Source of the DNA: Candidatus Eiseniibacteriota bacterium
Lineage (GTDB): Bacteria; Eisenbacteria; RBG-16-71-46; CAIMUX01
Length of the DNA stretch: 64,000 bases
Assembly (NCBI GenBank): GCA_016712505.1
Contig: JADJQY010000004.1
Span: 372,001-436,000, forward strand
Direction of reading: 5' to 3'
Positions 1 to 9,016 of this stretch are shown here, piece after piece; positions within the stretch are counted from its first letter, which is position 1, and every line of letters begins with the position of its first letter. Both the position numbers and the translations under genes were made by a program. The notes below the pieces were generated by a model that saw only the letters and a program-made list of their open reading frames with translations, did no database searches and was not told the DNA's origin.

Positions 1-638
1 TCTCCCCGCGCGCGCTCGAGGAACTGGTCCTCGACCCGCTGGAGTCGCACCTCTCCGGCCTGCAGGTGTTCTACGGCAAGTCGAACTTCACCGACGACAA
101 GCTCGGCACCCCGGTCACCAGCCCGCTCTTCTCGCTCGAGGATGATCCGACCGATCCGCTCCTGGTCGGTTGCACCGCCTGGGATTCGGAGGGGGTTCCG
201 ACCTCGCGTCGCACCTTCATCGAACGGGGCGTGCTTCGCCTGCAGATGGAGAACGCCTACTCCGCGAAGCGCCGCGGAAGATCGTTGACCGGCCACTGCG
301 GATTCGGCTTGCACGGGGCGAAGGTCGCCTCCGGGGAAACACCGCTCGCCGACCTCGTCTCCGGCCGCCAGCCGCTCCTGGTCGTACATCGCTTCAGCGG
401 AAACGTCGATGCCCAGAGCGGCGACTTCTCCGGCGTGGCCAAGGGGAGTCACCTCCACGCGGCCGGCGAGCGCCGGCCGATCAGCGAGACCATGATCTCC
501 GGCAATCTCTTCGCCATGCTCCGCTGCATCGAAGGGGTCAGTCGGGAGGTGGAAACGGTGGAGAACGGTTATGTCGCCCCCTGGATCCTGTTCGACGGGA
601 TCTCGGTGACGGCACAAGACCAGGTCGGGAGACCGTAG
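1..638 (+). CDS. TldD/PmbA-family metalloprotease, C-terminal part (5' end outside window)
   Basis: The reading frame is open from base 3 to the TAG at 636-638, so the gene begins before the window. The visible 211 residues match the C-terminal half of TldD/PmbA proteins, which are zinc proteases that trim modified peptides. The key stretch is Ser-Gly-Asp-Phe-Ser-Gly-Val-Ala-Lys-Gly, followed by Gly-Glu-Arg-Arg-Pro-Ile-Ser-Glu-Thr and a Ser-Gly-Asn, which is the usual PmbA ending. The metal-binding His-x-x-x-His region would lie upstream and cannot be checked. PmbA-like is favoured over TldD-like because of this ending, but only part is visible. The asparaginase-like gene follows after 3 bases, so the two are probably co-transcribed. 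Confidence 0.75.
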   Translation, partial: SPRALEELVLDPLESHLSGLQVFYGKSNFTDDKLGTPVTSPLFSLEDDPTDPLLVGCTAWDSEGVPTSRRTFIERGVLRLQMENAYSAKRRGRSLTGHCGFGLHGAKVASGETPLADLVSGRQPLLVVHRFSGNVDAQSGDFSGVAKGSHLHAAGERRPISETMISGNLFAMLRCIEGVSREVETVENGYVAPWILFDGISVTAQDQVGRP

Positions 639-641
639 GGA

Positions 642-1190
642 ATGAACGAAGCTCGGCGCATTGCGATCCTGTCAACCGGGGGCACGATCGAGAAGACCTA
701 TAGCGAATCGAGCGGCGCGCTCTCGAACGAGCGGAGCGTGCTCGAGATCATGCTCAGCCAGCTCGAGCTGGACGGCGTCGAAATCGATCGCGTCCCGGTG
801 ATGAACATCGATTCGCTGGAGATGGACCAGGCCGACCATGAGCGGATCGTGAAGGTGGCCTCGGCCTACGCAGAGTCGCACGACGGCGTGATCATCACCC
901 ACGGCACCGATCGTCTCCCCCTGACCGGAGAGTTGCTGGTCGAGCGGGTGGGTGAGCGACCCCGCATCCCGATCATCCTGACCGGCGCGATGCGCCCCTA
1001 CGAGCTGCGGAACACCGACGCGCTCCAGAACCTCACCGAGGCGTTGCTCGCCGTCCAGTTAGTGGAGCCCGGAATCTACGTCGCGATGCACAATCGCGTG
1101 CTTCGGTTCCCCGGAGTGGTCAAGGACTACCAGCGGATGACCTTCGTCAAGCAGCCCAGCGGGATCGGCGGGGCGGACAACCCAACCTAG
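642..1190 (+). CDS. Short asparaginase-family protein (N-terminal domain only)
   Basis: A 182-residue protein with the hallmarks of the L-asparaginase N-terminal domain: Thr-Gly-Gly-Thr-Ile at residues 12-16, which holds the first catalytic Thr, and His-Gly-Thr-Asp at 87-90, which holds the second Thr-Asp pair. A Leu-Thr-Gly-Ala-Met-Arg-Pro strand follows near 113-119. Typical L-asparaginases are about 330 residues with a second C-terminal domain that helps form the dimeric active site, and this one stops after the first. One-domain asparaginase-like proteins are known, so this need not be a truncation; no remnant of a second domain is visible before the convergent ABC-F gene. Start is the ATG 3 bases after the PmbA stop. 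Amide hydrolysis is likely, but the substrate is unknown. Confidence 0.7.
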   Translation: MNEARRIAILSTGGTIEKTYSESSGALSNERSVLEIMLSQLELDGVEIDRVPVMNIDSLEMDQADHERIVKVASAYAESHDGVIITHGTDRLPLTGELLVERVGERPRIPIILTGAMRPYELRNTDALQNLTEALLAVQLVEPGIYVAMHNRVLRFPGVVKDYQRMTFVKQPSGIGGADNPT

Positions 1191-1199
1191 CACCCTGGT

Positions 1200-2831
<1,632 letters not shown>

Positions 2832-3204
2832 AGGCGCGGGAACATACCAGATCGGAGGGGCTTAGGGCGATTCCGCCATGGCAAAATACTGGCCGTTTAG
2901 CGAAACGGCAGCCCGAATTGAGGGGGTGCGTTTGTTCTCGCGATGCACAATTAGCCCCGCTAAATCGCGGAAAAAACCGAAATCGTGGTGGACGAATCCC
3001 CTCCCGATGACGCTAGAGTATCCGCGGTTGGTTAGCAAAACGGTCTGGTGCGACCTGCTTGCGAGCAGTCTGCAAGTCTCTTCACCTGTCCGCCCGCTCT
3101 TCCTGCCATGTACTGGTCCATCCGTGTCCTGGCCCATCGATACGAGGGGTCCAAGAAATAAAGCTCTTTCCTGAAGACGCCCTCGCGTCGGATTGGAGAA
3201 GAAC
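2832..3204. other. Intergenic region: divergent promoter space and leader of the RRM gene
   Basis: This 373-base region separates the divergent ABC-F and RRM genes. It is distinctly more A+T-rich between 2870 and 3040 than the flanking genes, which fits promoter DNA. A weak sigma-70-like pair can be drawn (TGGACG near 2989 and TAGAGT near 3014, 19-base spacer), but it is not convincing. If transcription starts near 3030, the RRM mRNA would have a leader of about 170 bases, as many cold-shock-type genes do. I found no recognised riboswitch. Confidence 0.3.
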
Positions 3205-3570
<366 letters not shown>

Positions 3571-3579
3571 GAGACTCGC

Positions 3580-4644
3580 TCAGCGATGAAGGTCAAACGG
3601 CCCCGGAGGTTTCCTCCGGGGCCGTTTCCGTTCGGACGCGGACTTCGGGGGCGCCTCGTTTCGCGGCTCTCCCCGGGTGGGCCGTGCCCCCAGCCCGAGC
3701 AGCCCGACGGCGGCCAGTCCGACCACAAGATAGAAAAGCACGAAGCGCCAGATCGCGGTGGCGCGAGAAAGAACCTCGGGGCTAGCCACACCGGCAAACG
3801 CCAGAGACAAACTCGGCTCTGCCACCCCCGCCCCCCCCGGGGCCGGGGAGAGCGACATCATCACGAACGCAATCCACTGCCGGAGGAACGCATCGATCGG
3901 ATCGGGCGCCAGGCCGAGGGCGGCCAGAATCGCGGTCGCGACCGAGTAACGCGCCGTCCACTGAACCGCGGTGAGGCCAAGGGTGAGGGGAAGCACCGAT
4001 CGGGCGGAACGCCGGGCACAGCGCGCCGCCCGGCGCAGCGCGACGATCGCGCGGCGCAATCGATTCGTCAGCTTCCCACCCGCCCTCCGGCGGCGCAGCG
4101 CCACCCGAAGAAGGAGGAGGCTGATCACCCCTCCGATGAAGAACGGCACGATCCCCGCGGCCCGATCCTGCGAGAGTGCCGGCCAGTCCAGGCGGGCGTG
4201 GAACCAGCAAAACGGTATCGCGACCAGGATGAAGAGCGCGTCCTCCACCGCGGCGATCGTGCAGAGCATCCCGGTCCTCGCCGGCGACACCCCTGCCTCC
4301 AGGAGCGCCGCCGCCTTGAGTGGGAGCCCCCCCACCAATGTCGGCGAGATTGCACCTCCGACATCGATGGCCAGCGCAACGCTGAACGCTCGCCGCTTGG
4401 TTACCGCCGCTCCGAGCACCCGGGCCCAGACGAAGATCCGCGCCGCATTCGTGCACCACGGGAGTATGGCCAGCCCGAGCGCGAGCCAGAGGAAGCGCTC
4501 CCGGGTGGCTGCTAGTGGATTCTCGAAGGGGCTCCGCTGCACGAAGAGGCGGACTGCCAGGTCGATCAGGGCCAACAGGGGAAGGACCCAGATCAGGCGC
4601 GCGAGCAAGCCTCGGGTCGACCACGGGGAACGGCGCGCGGTCAT
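3580..4644 (-). CDS. Flippase-like membrane protein (lysylphosphatidylglycerol synthase TM-domain family)
   Basis: A 354-residue protein made almost entirely of hydrophobic helices, matching the membrane domain family (UPF0104/LPG_synthase_TM) that includes the flippase half of MprF and AglD-like proteins. Visible features include a Gly-Gly-Ala-Ile-Ser-Pro-Thr-Leu-Val-Gly-Gly-Leu-Pro-Leu-Lys-Ala turn near residue 100 and a Pro-Ala-Pro-Gly-Gly-Ala-Gly-Val-Ala-Glu loop near 270. The ATG at 4644 is used because it overlaps the upstream glycosyltransferase stop as ATGA, a sign of translational coupling; an in-frame start at 4707 would lie deep inside that gene. With two glycosyltransferases upstream it may move a glycolipid or lipid-linked sugar across the membrane. 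Its last 15 codons run through the shared terminator. Confidence 0.8.
   Translation of the reverse strand: MTARRSPWSTRGLLARLIWVLPLLALIDLAVRLFVQRSPFENPLAATRERFLWLALGLAILPWCTNAARIFVWARVLGAAVTKRRAFSVALAIDVGGAISPTLVGGLPLKAAALLEAGVSPARTGMLCTIAAVEDALFILVAIPFCWFHARLDWPALSQDRAAGIVPFFIGGVISLLLLRVALRRRRAGGKLTNRLRRAIVALRRAARCARRSARSVLPLTLGLTAVQWTARYSVATAILAALGLAPDPIDAFLRQWIAFVMMSLSPAPGGAGVAEPSLSLAFAGVASPEVLSRATAIWRFVLFYLVVGLAAVGLLGLGARPTRGEPRNEAPPKSASERKRPRRKPPGPFDLHR
3595..3627. terminator. Bidirectional intrinsic terminator
   Basis: A perfect inverted repeat: the AAACGG...GGAGG arm (3595-3609), a TTT loop and the matching arm 3613-3627. The stem is 15 bp with A-run and T-run ends on opposite sides, so it can act on both strands. 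It lies just after the RRM gene. It also lies inside the last codons of the convergent flippase-like gene, whose stop is at 3580-3582. Confidence 0.85.
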
Positions 4645-5843
4645 GCCTCGAGCGGAGCGCAGGCCTCGACCCCGGGCACGCCTGCTGCCGAGCCGAGGGT
4701 CACGCACCGCTGGTACACCTCGGCCAGAAGATCGAAGGTCGCGGTCCAGGAGTGGGACTCGGCCCGACGCCGCGCGTTCCGCGCCATCTCCGATCGATCC
4801 GAGTCGAGTAGCGCGCCGATCGCCTCGGCCATGGCGCGGGAGTCTCCGGGAGGAACCAGTCGTCCCACCGTCGCATCGACTCGATCCCGAAGCGCGCCCG
4901 CATCGACCCCGACGACCGGCAGTCCGGCGGCCTGCGCCTCGAGCACCGAGAGCCCAAAGGTCTCGAACGGTCCGGCGGTGACATAAAGGTCGGCGGAGGC
5001 GAGCAGCGCCGCCAAGTCCCGCTTGTCCGAACGGTAGGGCAGCAGCACGAGGCGCGGGTCGGTCTGTCCCCAGCGTTGGAGTGCACCGCGGAGCGGCCCG
5101 TTACCCACCATGACCAGCCGGAGGCCGGGGCGCGCCTTGAGGTGAGACAACGCCTCGACCAGGAGCCAGACCTGCTTCTCATCATCGAGTCGTCCCGCGT
5201 AGATCAGAATCTCGCGAGTGCCCGATCCGCCGATCCGCTCCCGCAGCGCGAGGTCGCGCCGGTGAGGCGCAAACGTCTCCGCGTCGATCCCGAGGGGGGT
5301 CACCACCGGATCGTGGAATCCAATCGCCGACAGCCGCTCTGCGAGCGCCTGGCTCCCAACCAACCTGGCGTCAAACTGATTGTAGAGCGAGCGCAGATAC
5401 CGCTCGGCGCTCCATCGGGCCATGGACGCGCAGAGCCCTCCCGCCATCCGGTGGAGCGGCGCTTCGACGTAGGCGATCGGTACGTCAGTGTGGTAGTAGC
5501 CGACCACTGCGGTACCGAAACGAAGCCGATGGAACAGCGCGACCAGGGGCAACTGGTAGGGGCAGGCAAGTTCAATCAGATCGGGGCGCTCGGCTTCGAG
5601 GATCTGGGCAACCCGCCGCAGGCGAAGCAGCAGGCGGTAGTCGGCTGCCGCAGGGAGCTTCGGACTCTGGATCTCGTACCGGGTCAAGCGCCCGAGCGAC
5701 ACCCTGCGGTCGGTCTCCCCCGGCACGATCAGCAGGTGCTCCCAGTCGGTGCGCCCGGCGATGTAGGCGCTCTTCGCCTCGATGTAGGTGCGAATTCCGC
5801 CGCTGGTCGGATTGTAGGCCTGGGTCAGGTCACAGATCTTCAT
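4641..5843 (-). CDS. Glycosyltransferase family 4 protein
   Basis: A 400-residue GT-B fold glycosyltransferase. The N-terminal Rossmann half has a Gly-Gly-Ile-Arg-Thr-Tyr acceptor loop near residue 15. The C-terminal half has Tyr-Ala-Gly-Arg-Leu-Asp-Asp-Glu-Lys-Gln and the nucleotide-sugar motif Glu-Thr-Phe-Gly-Leu-Ser-Val-Leu-Glu (the EX7E pair) followed by Ala-Ala-Gly-Leu-Pro-Val-Val. It retains configuration and uses a nucleotide sugar, as known for GT4; the sugar and acceptor are unknown. Start ATG overlaps the stop of the upstream PHP-glycosyltransferase (ATGA), and its own stop overlaps the next start, so all three genes are translationally coupled. Confidence 0.88.
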   Translation of the reverse strand: MKICDLTQAYNPTSGGIRTYIEAKSAYIAGRTDWEHLLIVPGETDRRVSLGRLTRYEIQSPKLPAAADYRLLLRLRRVAQILEAERPDLIELACPYQLPLVALFHRLRFGTAVVGYYHTDVPIAYVEAPLHRMAGGLCASMARWSAERYLRSLYNQFDARLVGSQALAERLSAIGFHDPVVTPLGIDAETFAPHRRDLALRERIGGSGTREILIYAGRLDDEKQVWLLVEALSHLKARPGLRLVMVGNGPLRGALQRWGQTDPRLVLLPYRSDKRDLAALLASADLYVTAGPFETFGLSVLEAQAAGLPVVGVDAGALRDRVDATVGRLVPPGDSRAMAEAIGALLDSDRSEMARNARRRAESHSWTATFDLLAEVYQRCVTLGSAAGVPGVEACAPLEA

Positions 5844-8320
5844 GCCGGGACCTGCGCGCCCGGCTCAGTCGCCGCTGACCCAGCGATCACACGCCCCGGT
5901 CGCGCGGTGCTGCCCCCAATCCTGCGCCTCAAGAGATCCTGGATCACAACCTCCCAGTCAAAGCGCTCCATGGCGCGGACCCGCGCTCGGGCACCGATCT
6001 CCCGAAAGCGCTCTGGATCGCTCGCGATCAGATCCAGGGCGCTGCCTATCCCCGTCGTCCACTCGGCCACCGCATACGCTGGCCGTACCCAGCCGGTTTC
6101 GCCGGCGCGGACGATCTCCCGCGGCCCGCCCTTGTCGGTCACGATGGCCGGCAGACCCGACACCTGCGCTTCCAGCACCGACATGCCAAAGGTATCGGTG
6201 GCACTCGGAAAGACGAACAGGTCGACGCAGGCGTACAGCTCGGCCAACTCCTGCTGGGAGAGCTTCCCGGTCCACCGAACCCCCTCGAGGTCGGACGACG
6301 CGGCCTGGTAGCGCGCCGCATCAGGACCGCTCCCGGCCAGGATCAACCCGCAGCGGGCGCTCGTCCGCACCAGGGCCCGGTAGGCATCGAGCAACGTCTC
6401 GAGCCCCTTGTCGGCCGAAATGCGGCCGGTGTAAAGCAGCCACGGTCGATCGTCGAGTCCGAACTGCGCCCGCGACTCGGCTCGACGCGCGGGCCGCGGG
6501 CGGAAGCGATCGGCGTCGACTCCACGCCGCATCAGATGCATCCGCGCCGGGTCGTGCCCCCGTCCGGCCAGGATCCGCATGTACTCACGGGTCGGCACCT
6601 CGATCTCGTCGACCGCCCCGAAGAACCATCGTTCGATACCGTCGAGACGCCGCCGCAGCTCTTCGTCGCCAGTGATCGCCTCCGCCTGCAACGCGTAATC
6701 GGTGTGGTAAACCCCCACGCAGGGAGTACCGGTCAGCCGGGCGTAGAGCAGCCCCAGAAGCCCGATTGGTCCGGGGGTGGAGATCACCACCTTGCTCGGC
6801 GCGTAGGAGTCGATCACACGGAGGCTCTGCACCAGGGCCGGCACCTCCATCACATAGGAATCGTAGTGAGGCAGTCGGAAGGAAAAGACCTGCGGTAGCT
6901 CGATCAGGTTGTGATCAGGGAAGCGGTCAGCGGATCCCGGCTCGAGGCAGGTCACCACATGAACATCGTGAGCGTCCCGCTTCGCCAGGCGCGCGAGCTG
7001 CTCCAGGGTCACAGCCACGCCGTTGAGCTCGTTGAAGGTATCGGTGAACCAGAGAACCCTCCCTGGTACCGACTCCACGCCCCAGTCCTCGAGAATGCCC
7101 TCGACCGCGGCGATCGATCCGACCCTTCCGGCCAGGCTGGTCAGAAACGGCGCCGCTCCCACCGCGAGGGGGAGGCTGGCGGAAATCGACCGGACGATCG
7201 AAACGAGGTCGCCCTCGCGGGCACGCGCCACGTTGCTCTCGATGAAGTGCCCCAGGAGTTCGTCGATGACCGCGGCACAGCTTTCGTGGATCTGTTCCAG
7301 CTTCGCTTCCAGCTCCAATCCCTCGCATCGCCCCAGCGCCTCAGCCAGCTGGGCCAGCCGTCGATAGGTGGTGCTGGGCGAGAACCGGATCGGGACGTTG
7401 AGACCGCGGACCAGGAGGCGATCGATCGCGCTCCAGTTCTCGCGCTCGAAGATCAACCCACCCAACCAGGAGAGGAGCGGCTCGCCCACGCGTCCGCTGC
7501 GTCCGCGCGCGAGGTCGAGGACCATGCGGTAGACGGCCAAGGTCCGGGCCGCGTAGTTGTGCCGATGTCCGCCGATCCTGGTCTCTCGTCGGCGCACCGA
7601 TTCAAGAAACTGGGAGGGAGTGCTGGCGCGCGCGGCGGTCCAGCTCCGACCGATGAAGAGCCCCGCGCGATCATCCGAACCAGCGATCTCCCCCTTCCGC
7701 CATGGAGCGGCGCCGACCGGAGCGATCTCGCGATCCTCGGCCCCCTGCTCCGCCGCGAGTCGCTGGAACCGCTCACGGGTCATCGCGCCAAGCAGGCGCT
7801 CCATCCCCTCCGACTCGACCCGGCTCCGTGTTCCACTCGATGACTCGAGCACGTTGAAGAGGACCATCGCCTGGCGCAGCGCCTCGTCTCCGTGCGCGCC
7901 ACCGTCGAGCGGGTTGGCAGTCCCGTGGGCCAGTCCCTCACGGTGCAAGAAATTCCGAAGCTGCACCACATCCCCCCGGAGGCGCTCGATCTCGCGGAAC
8001 TGGCACTGGTCCAGCCCATAGACCAACACGCGAATGCGCCGTCGGCAGTTCCGCGCCCGCGAAGTCACTTCGACCCCGGTGAAGGTGTCCTCGGGATGAC
8101 TGCGCACCAACTCCAACGCCCCGTCGAGCCGATCCCGATCGGTGATCGTGACGAAGTCCATCCCCCGGCGTTTCGCCAGACGGTAGACCGTCTCCGGATC
8201 GGTCTGGCAGGGAGCCTCGCCCAGCAGCGGGGACGGTTCAGCTCCTCGCGCCCCGTGGCGGGAGTGGACATGTAGGTCCGCGCGCGTCCAGTGGGCTCCG
8301 GCGTCCAGCGATCGTTTCAT
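5840..8320 (-). CDS. PHP-domain/glycosyltransferase family 4 fusion
   Basis: An 826-residue fusion. Residues 15-20 (Asp-Leu-His-Val-His-Ser) open a PHP phosphoesterase-type domain running to about 380, with Gly-Val-Glu-Val near 82. The usual Thr-Asp-His-Asp motif reads Thr-Asp-Arg-Asp at 60-63, so one metal-binding His is missing. From about 430 onward it is a GT4 glycosyltransferase with Tyr-Thr-Gly-Arg-Ile-Ser-Ala-Asp-Lys-Gly and Asp-Thr-Phe-Gly-Met-Ser-Val-Leu-Glu. The ATG at 8320 is chosen because GAGG lies 5 bases upstream and the PHP motif follows soon after; the frame stays open upstream to 8392. First gene of a coupled three-gene operon with a second GT4 and a flippase-like protein, suggesting glycolipid or polysaccharide assembly. 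Confidence 0.82.
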   Translation of the reverse strand: MKRSLDAGAHWTRADLHVHSRHGARGAEPSPLLGEAPCQTDPETVYRLAKRRGMDFVTITDRDRLDGALELVRSHPEDTFTGVEVTSRARNCRRRIRVLVYGLDQCQFREIERLRGDVVQLRNFLHREGLAHGTANPLDGGAHGDEALRQAMVLFNVLESSSGTRSRVESEGMERLLGAMTRERFQRLAAEQGAEDREIAPVGAAPWRKGEIAGSDDRAGLFIGRSWTAARASTPSQFLESVRRRETRIGGHRHNYAARTLAVYRMVLDLARGRSGRVGEPLLSWLGGLIFERENWSAIDRLLVRGLNVPIRFSPSTTYRRLAQLAEALGRCEGLELEAKLEQIHESCAAVIDELLGHFIESNVARAREGDLVSIVRSISASLPLAVGAAPFLTSLAGRVGSIAAVEGILEDWGVESVPGRVLWFTDTFNELNGVAVTLEQLARLAKRDAHDVHVVTCLEPGSADRFPDHNLIELPQVFSFRLPHYDSYVMEVPALVQSLRVIDSYAPSKVVISTPGPIGLLGLLYARLTGTPCVGVYHTDYALQAEAITGDEELRRRLDGIERWFFGAVDEIEVPTREYMRILAGRGHDPARMHLMRRGVDADRFRPRPARRAESRAQFGLDDRPWLLYTGRISADKGLETLLDAYRALVRTSARCGLILAGSGPDAARYQAASSDLEGVRWTGKLSQQELAELYACVDLFVFPSATDTFGMSVLEAQVSGLPAIVTDKGGPREIVRAGETGWVRPAYAVAEWTTGIGSALDLIASDPERFREIGARARVRAMERFDWEVVIQDLLRRRIGGSTARPGRVIAGSAATEPGAQVPA

Positions 8321-8517
8321 CGTGACCTCGACGGTGAGGGTCGGAACGAATCCGGCAGCGACCAGCGTCGGGCCGCAGTATGCCCAGCGCACCGTGGCTG
8401 GCCTCGCCAGTTTGTGATCAGCGAACGGTTAGGGCCGTGAGCAGGGATCGGCCCTCGTCATTGCCGCGCGCTAACCTGTTCCTAACTGGGAGGTTCACGA
8501 TGCAGGGAACTTTTTCG

Positions 8518-8547
8518 TTGAGTTGTGTGTGACAAGTGTCGCATATT
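8518..8547 (+). promoter_or_regulatory. Candidate sigma-70-type promoter of the blaI operon
   Basis: TTGAGT at 8518-8523 and CATATT at 8542-8547 with an 18-base spacer. The -10 and spacer lie inside the inverted repeat read as the BlaI operator, so bound repressor would block RNA polymerase. Start of transcription would fall about 55 bases before the blaI ATG. Confidence 0.5.
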
Positions 8548-8567
8548 GAATGCGACAGATGTCACAC
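8527..8567. promoter_or_regulatory. Double operator of the BlaI-type repressor
   Basis: A perfect interrupted palindrome: GTGTGACA at 8527-8534 and TGTCGCAT at 8537-8544, a five-base centre, then ATGCGACA at 8550-8557 and TGTCACAC at 8560-8567. Each half is itself a near-perfect dyad with a GACA-nn-TGTC core. BlaI/MecI repressors are known to bind TACA-nn-TGTA dyads, so the ACA-nn-TGT core fits this family with a changed outer base. The site overlaps the candidate promoter and lies 42 bases before blaI, so autorepression is the natural reading. Confidence 0.72.
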
Positions 8568-8608
8568 TCAACCGTCGATCGTGCGCGACCGCGCCAGGAG
8601 ACCGAGCG

Positions 8609-9016
8609 ATGAGCCTCCCCGATCTCTCCCGATTCGAACTGCAGTGCCTGCGCGCACTCTGGACGCACGAGGAGGCCTCGGTGCGCGAGATCCACGCCGC
8701 CCTGCCCGATGCCCCGACCTACTCCACCGTACGGAAGATCTTCGAGCGTCTGGAAGAGAAGGGCGCGATCAAGCGGATCCGGATGGACGGCCGGGCCTGG
8801 GTCTACCGACCCACCGTCTCGCGTCCGGCGATGATCGCCAAGGAGGTGCGCCGCCTGCTCGACGGTCTGTTCGACGGCCGGCCGCAGTCGTTGATCGCGC
8901 ACCTGGCGGATGCGCACGACCTCACGCTGCACGATCTGAAGCGGATCGAGTCGAGCCTCGAGGGATCCGCGGCTCCGACCCGCCGGCGTCGCGACGCGGA
9001 GAGGAGGACGCCGTGA
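8609..9016 (+). CDS. BlaI/MecI-family transcriptional repressor
   Basis: A 135-residue winged-helix protein of the penicillinase-repressor family. The N-terminal domain contains Phe-Glu-Leu-Gln-Cys-Leu-Arg-Ala-Leu-Trp and a recognition helix region Tyr-Ser-Thr-Val-Arg-Lys-Ile-Phe-Glu-Arg-Leu-Glu-Glu-Lys-Gly, followed by a wing and a helical C-terminal dimer domain. The ATG at 8609 has AGGAG at 8596-8600. Members bind as dimers and are inactivated by proteolysis triggered by an M56 sensor; the next gene, overlapping by GTGA, is such an M56 protein. The double dyad upstream is the likely target. The signal need not be a beta-lactam, since no beta-lactamase is nearby. Confidence 0.9.
   Translation: MSLPDLSRFELQCLRALWTHEEASVREIHAALPDAPTYSTVRKIFERLEEKGAIKRIRMDGRAWVYRPTVSRPAMIAKEVRRLLDGLFDGRPQSLIAHLADAHDLTLHDLKRIESSLEGSAAPTRRRRDAERRTP

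Noticed and set aside
8536..9012. N-terminal extension of the M56 protein
   Set aside because: It overlaps blaI and is Arg/Pro-rich shadow; the GTG at 9013 overlaps the blaI stop.
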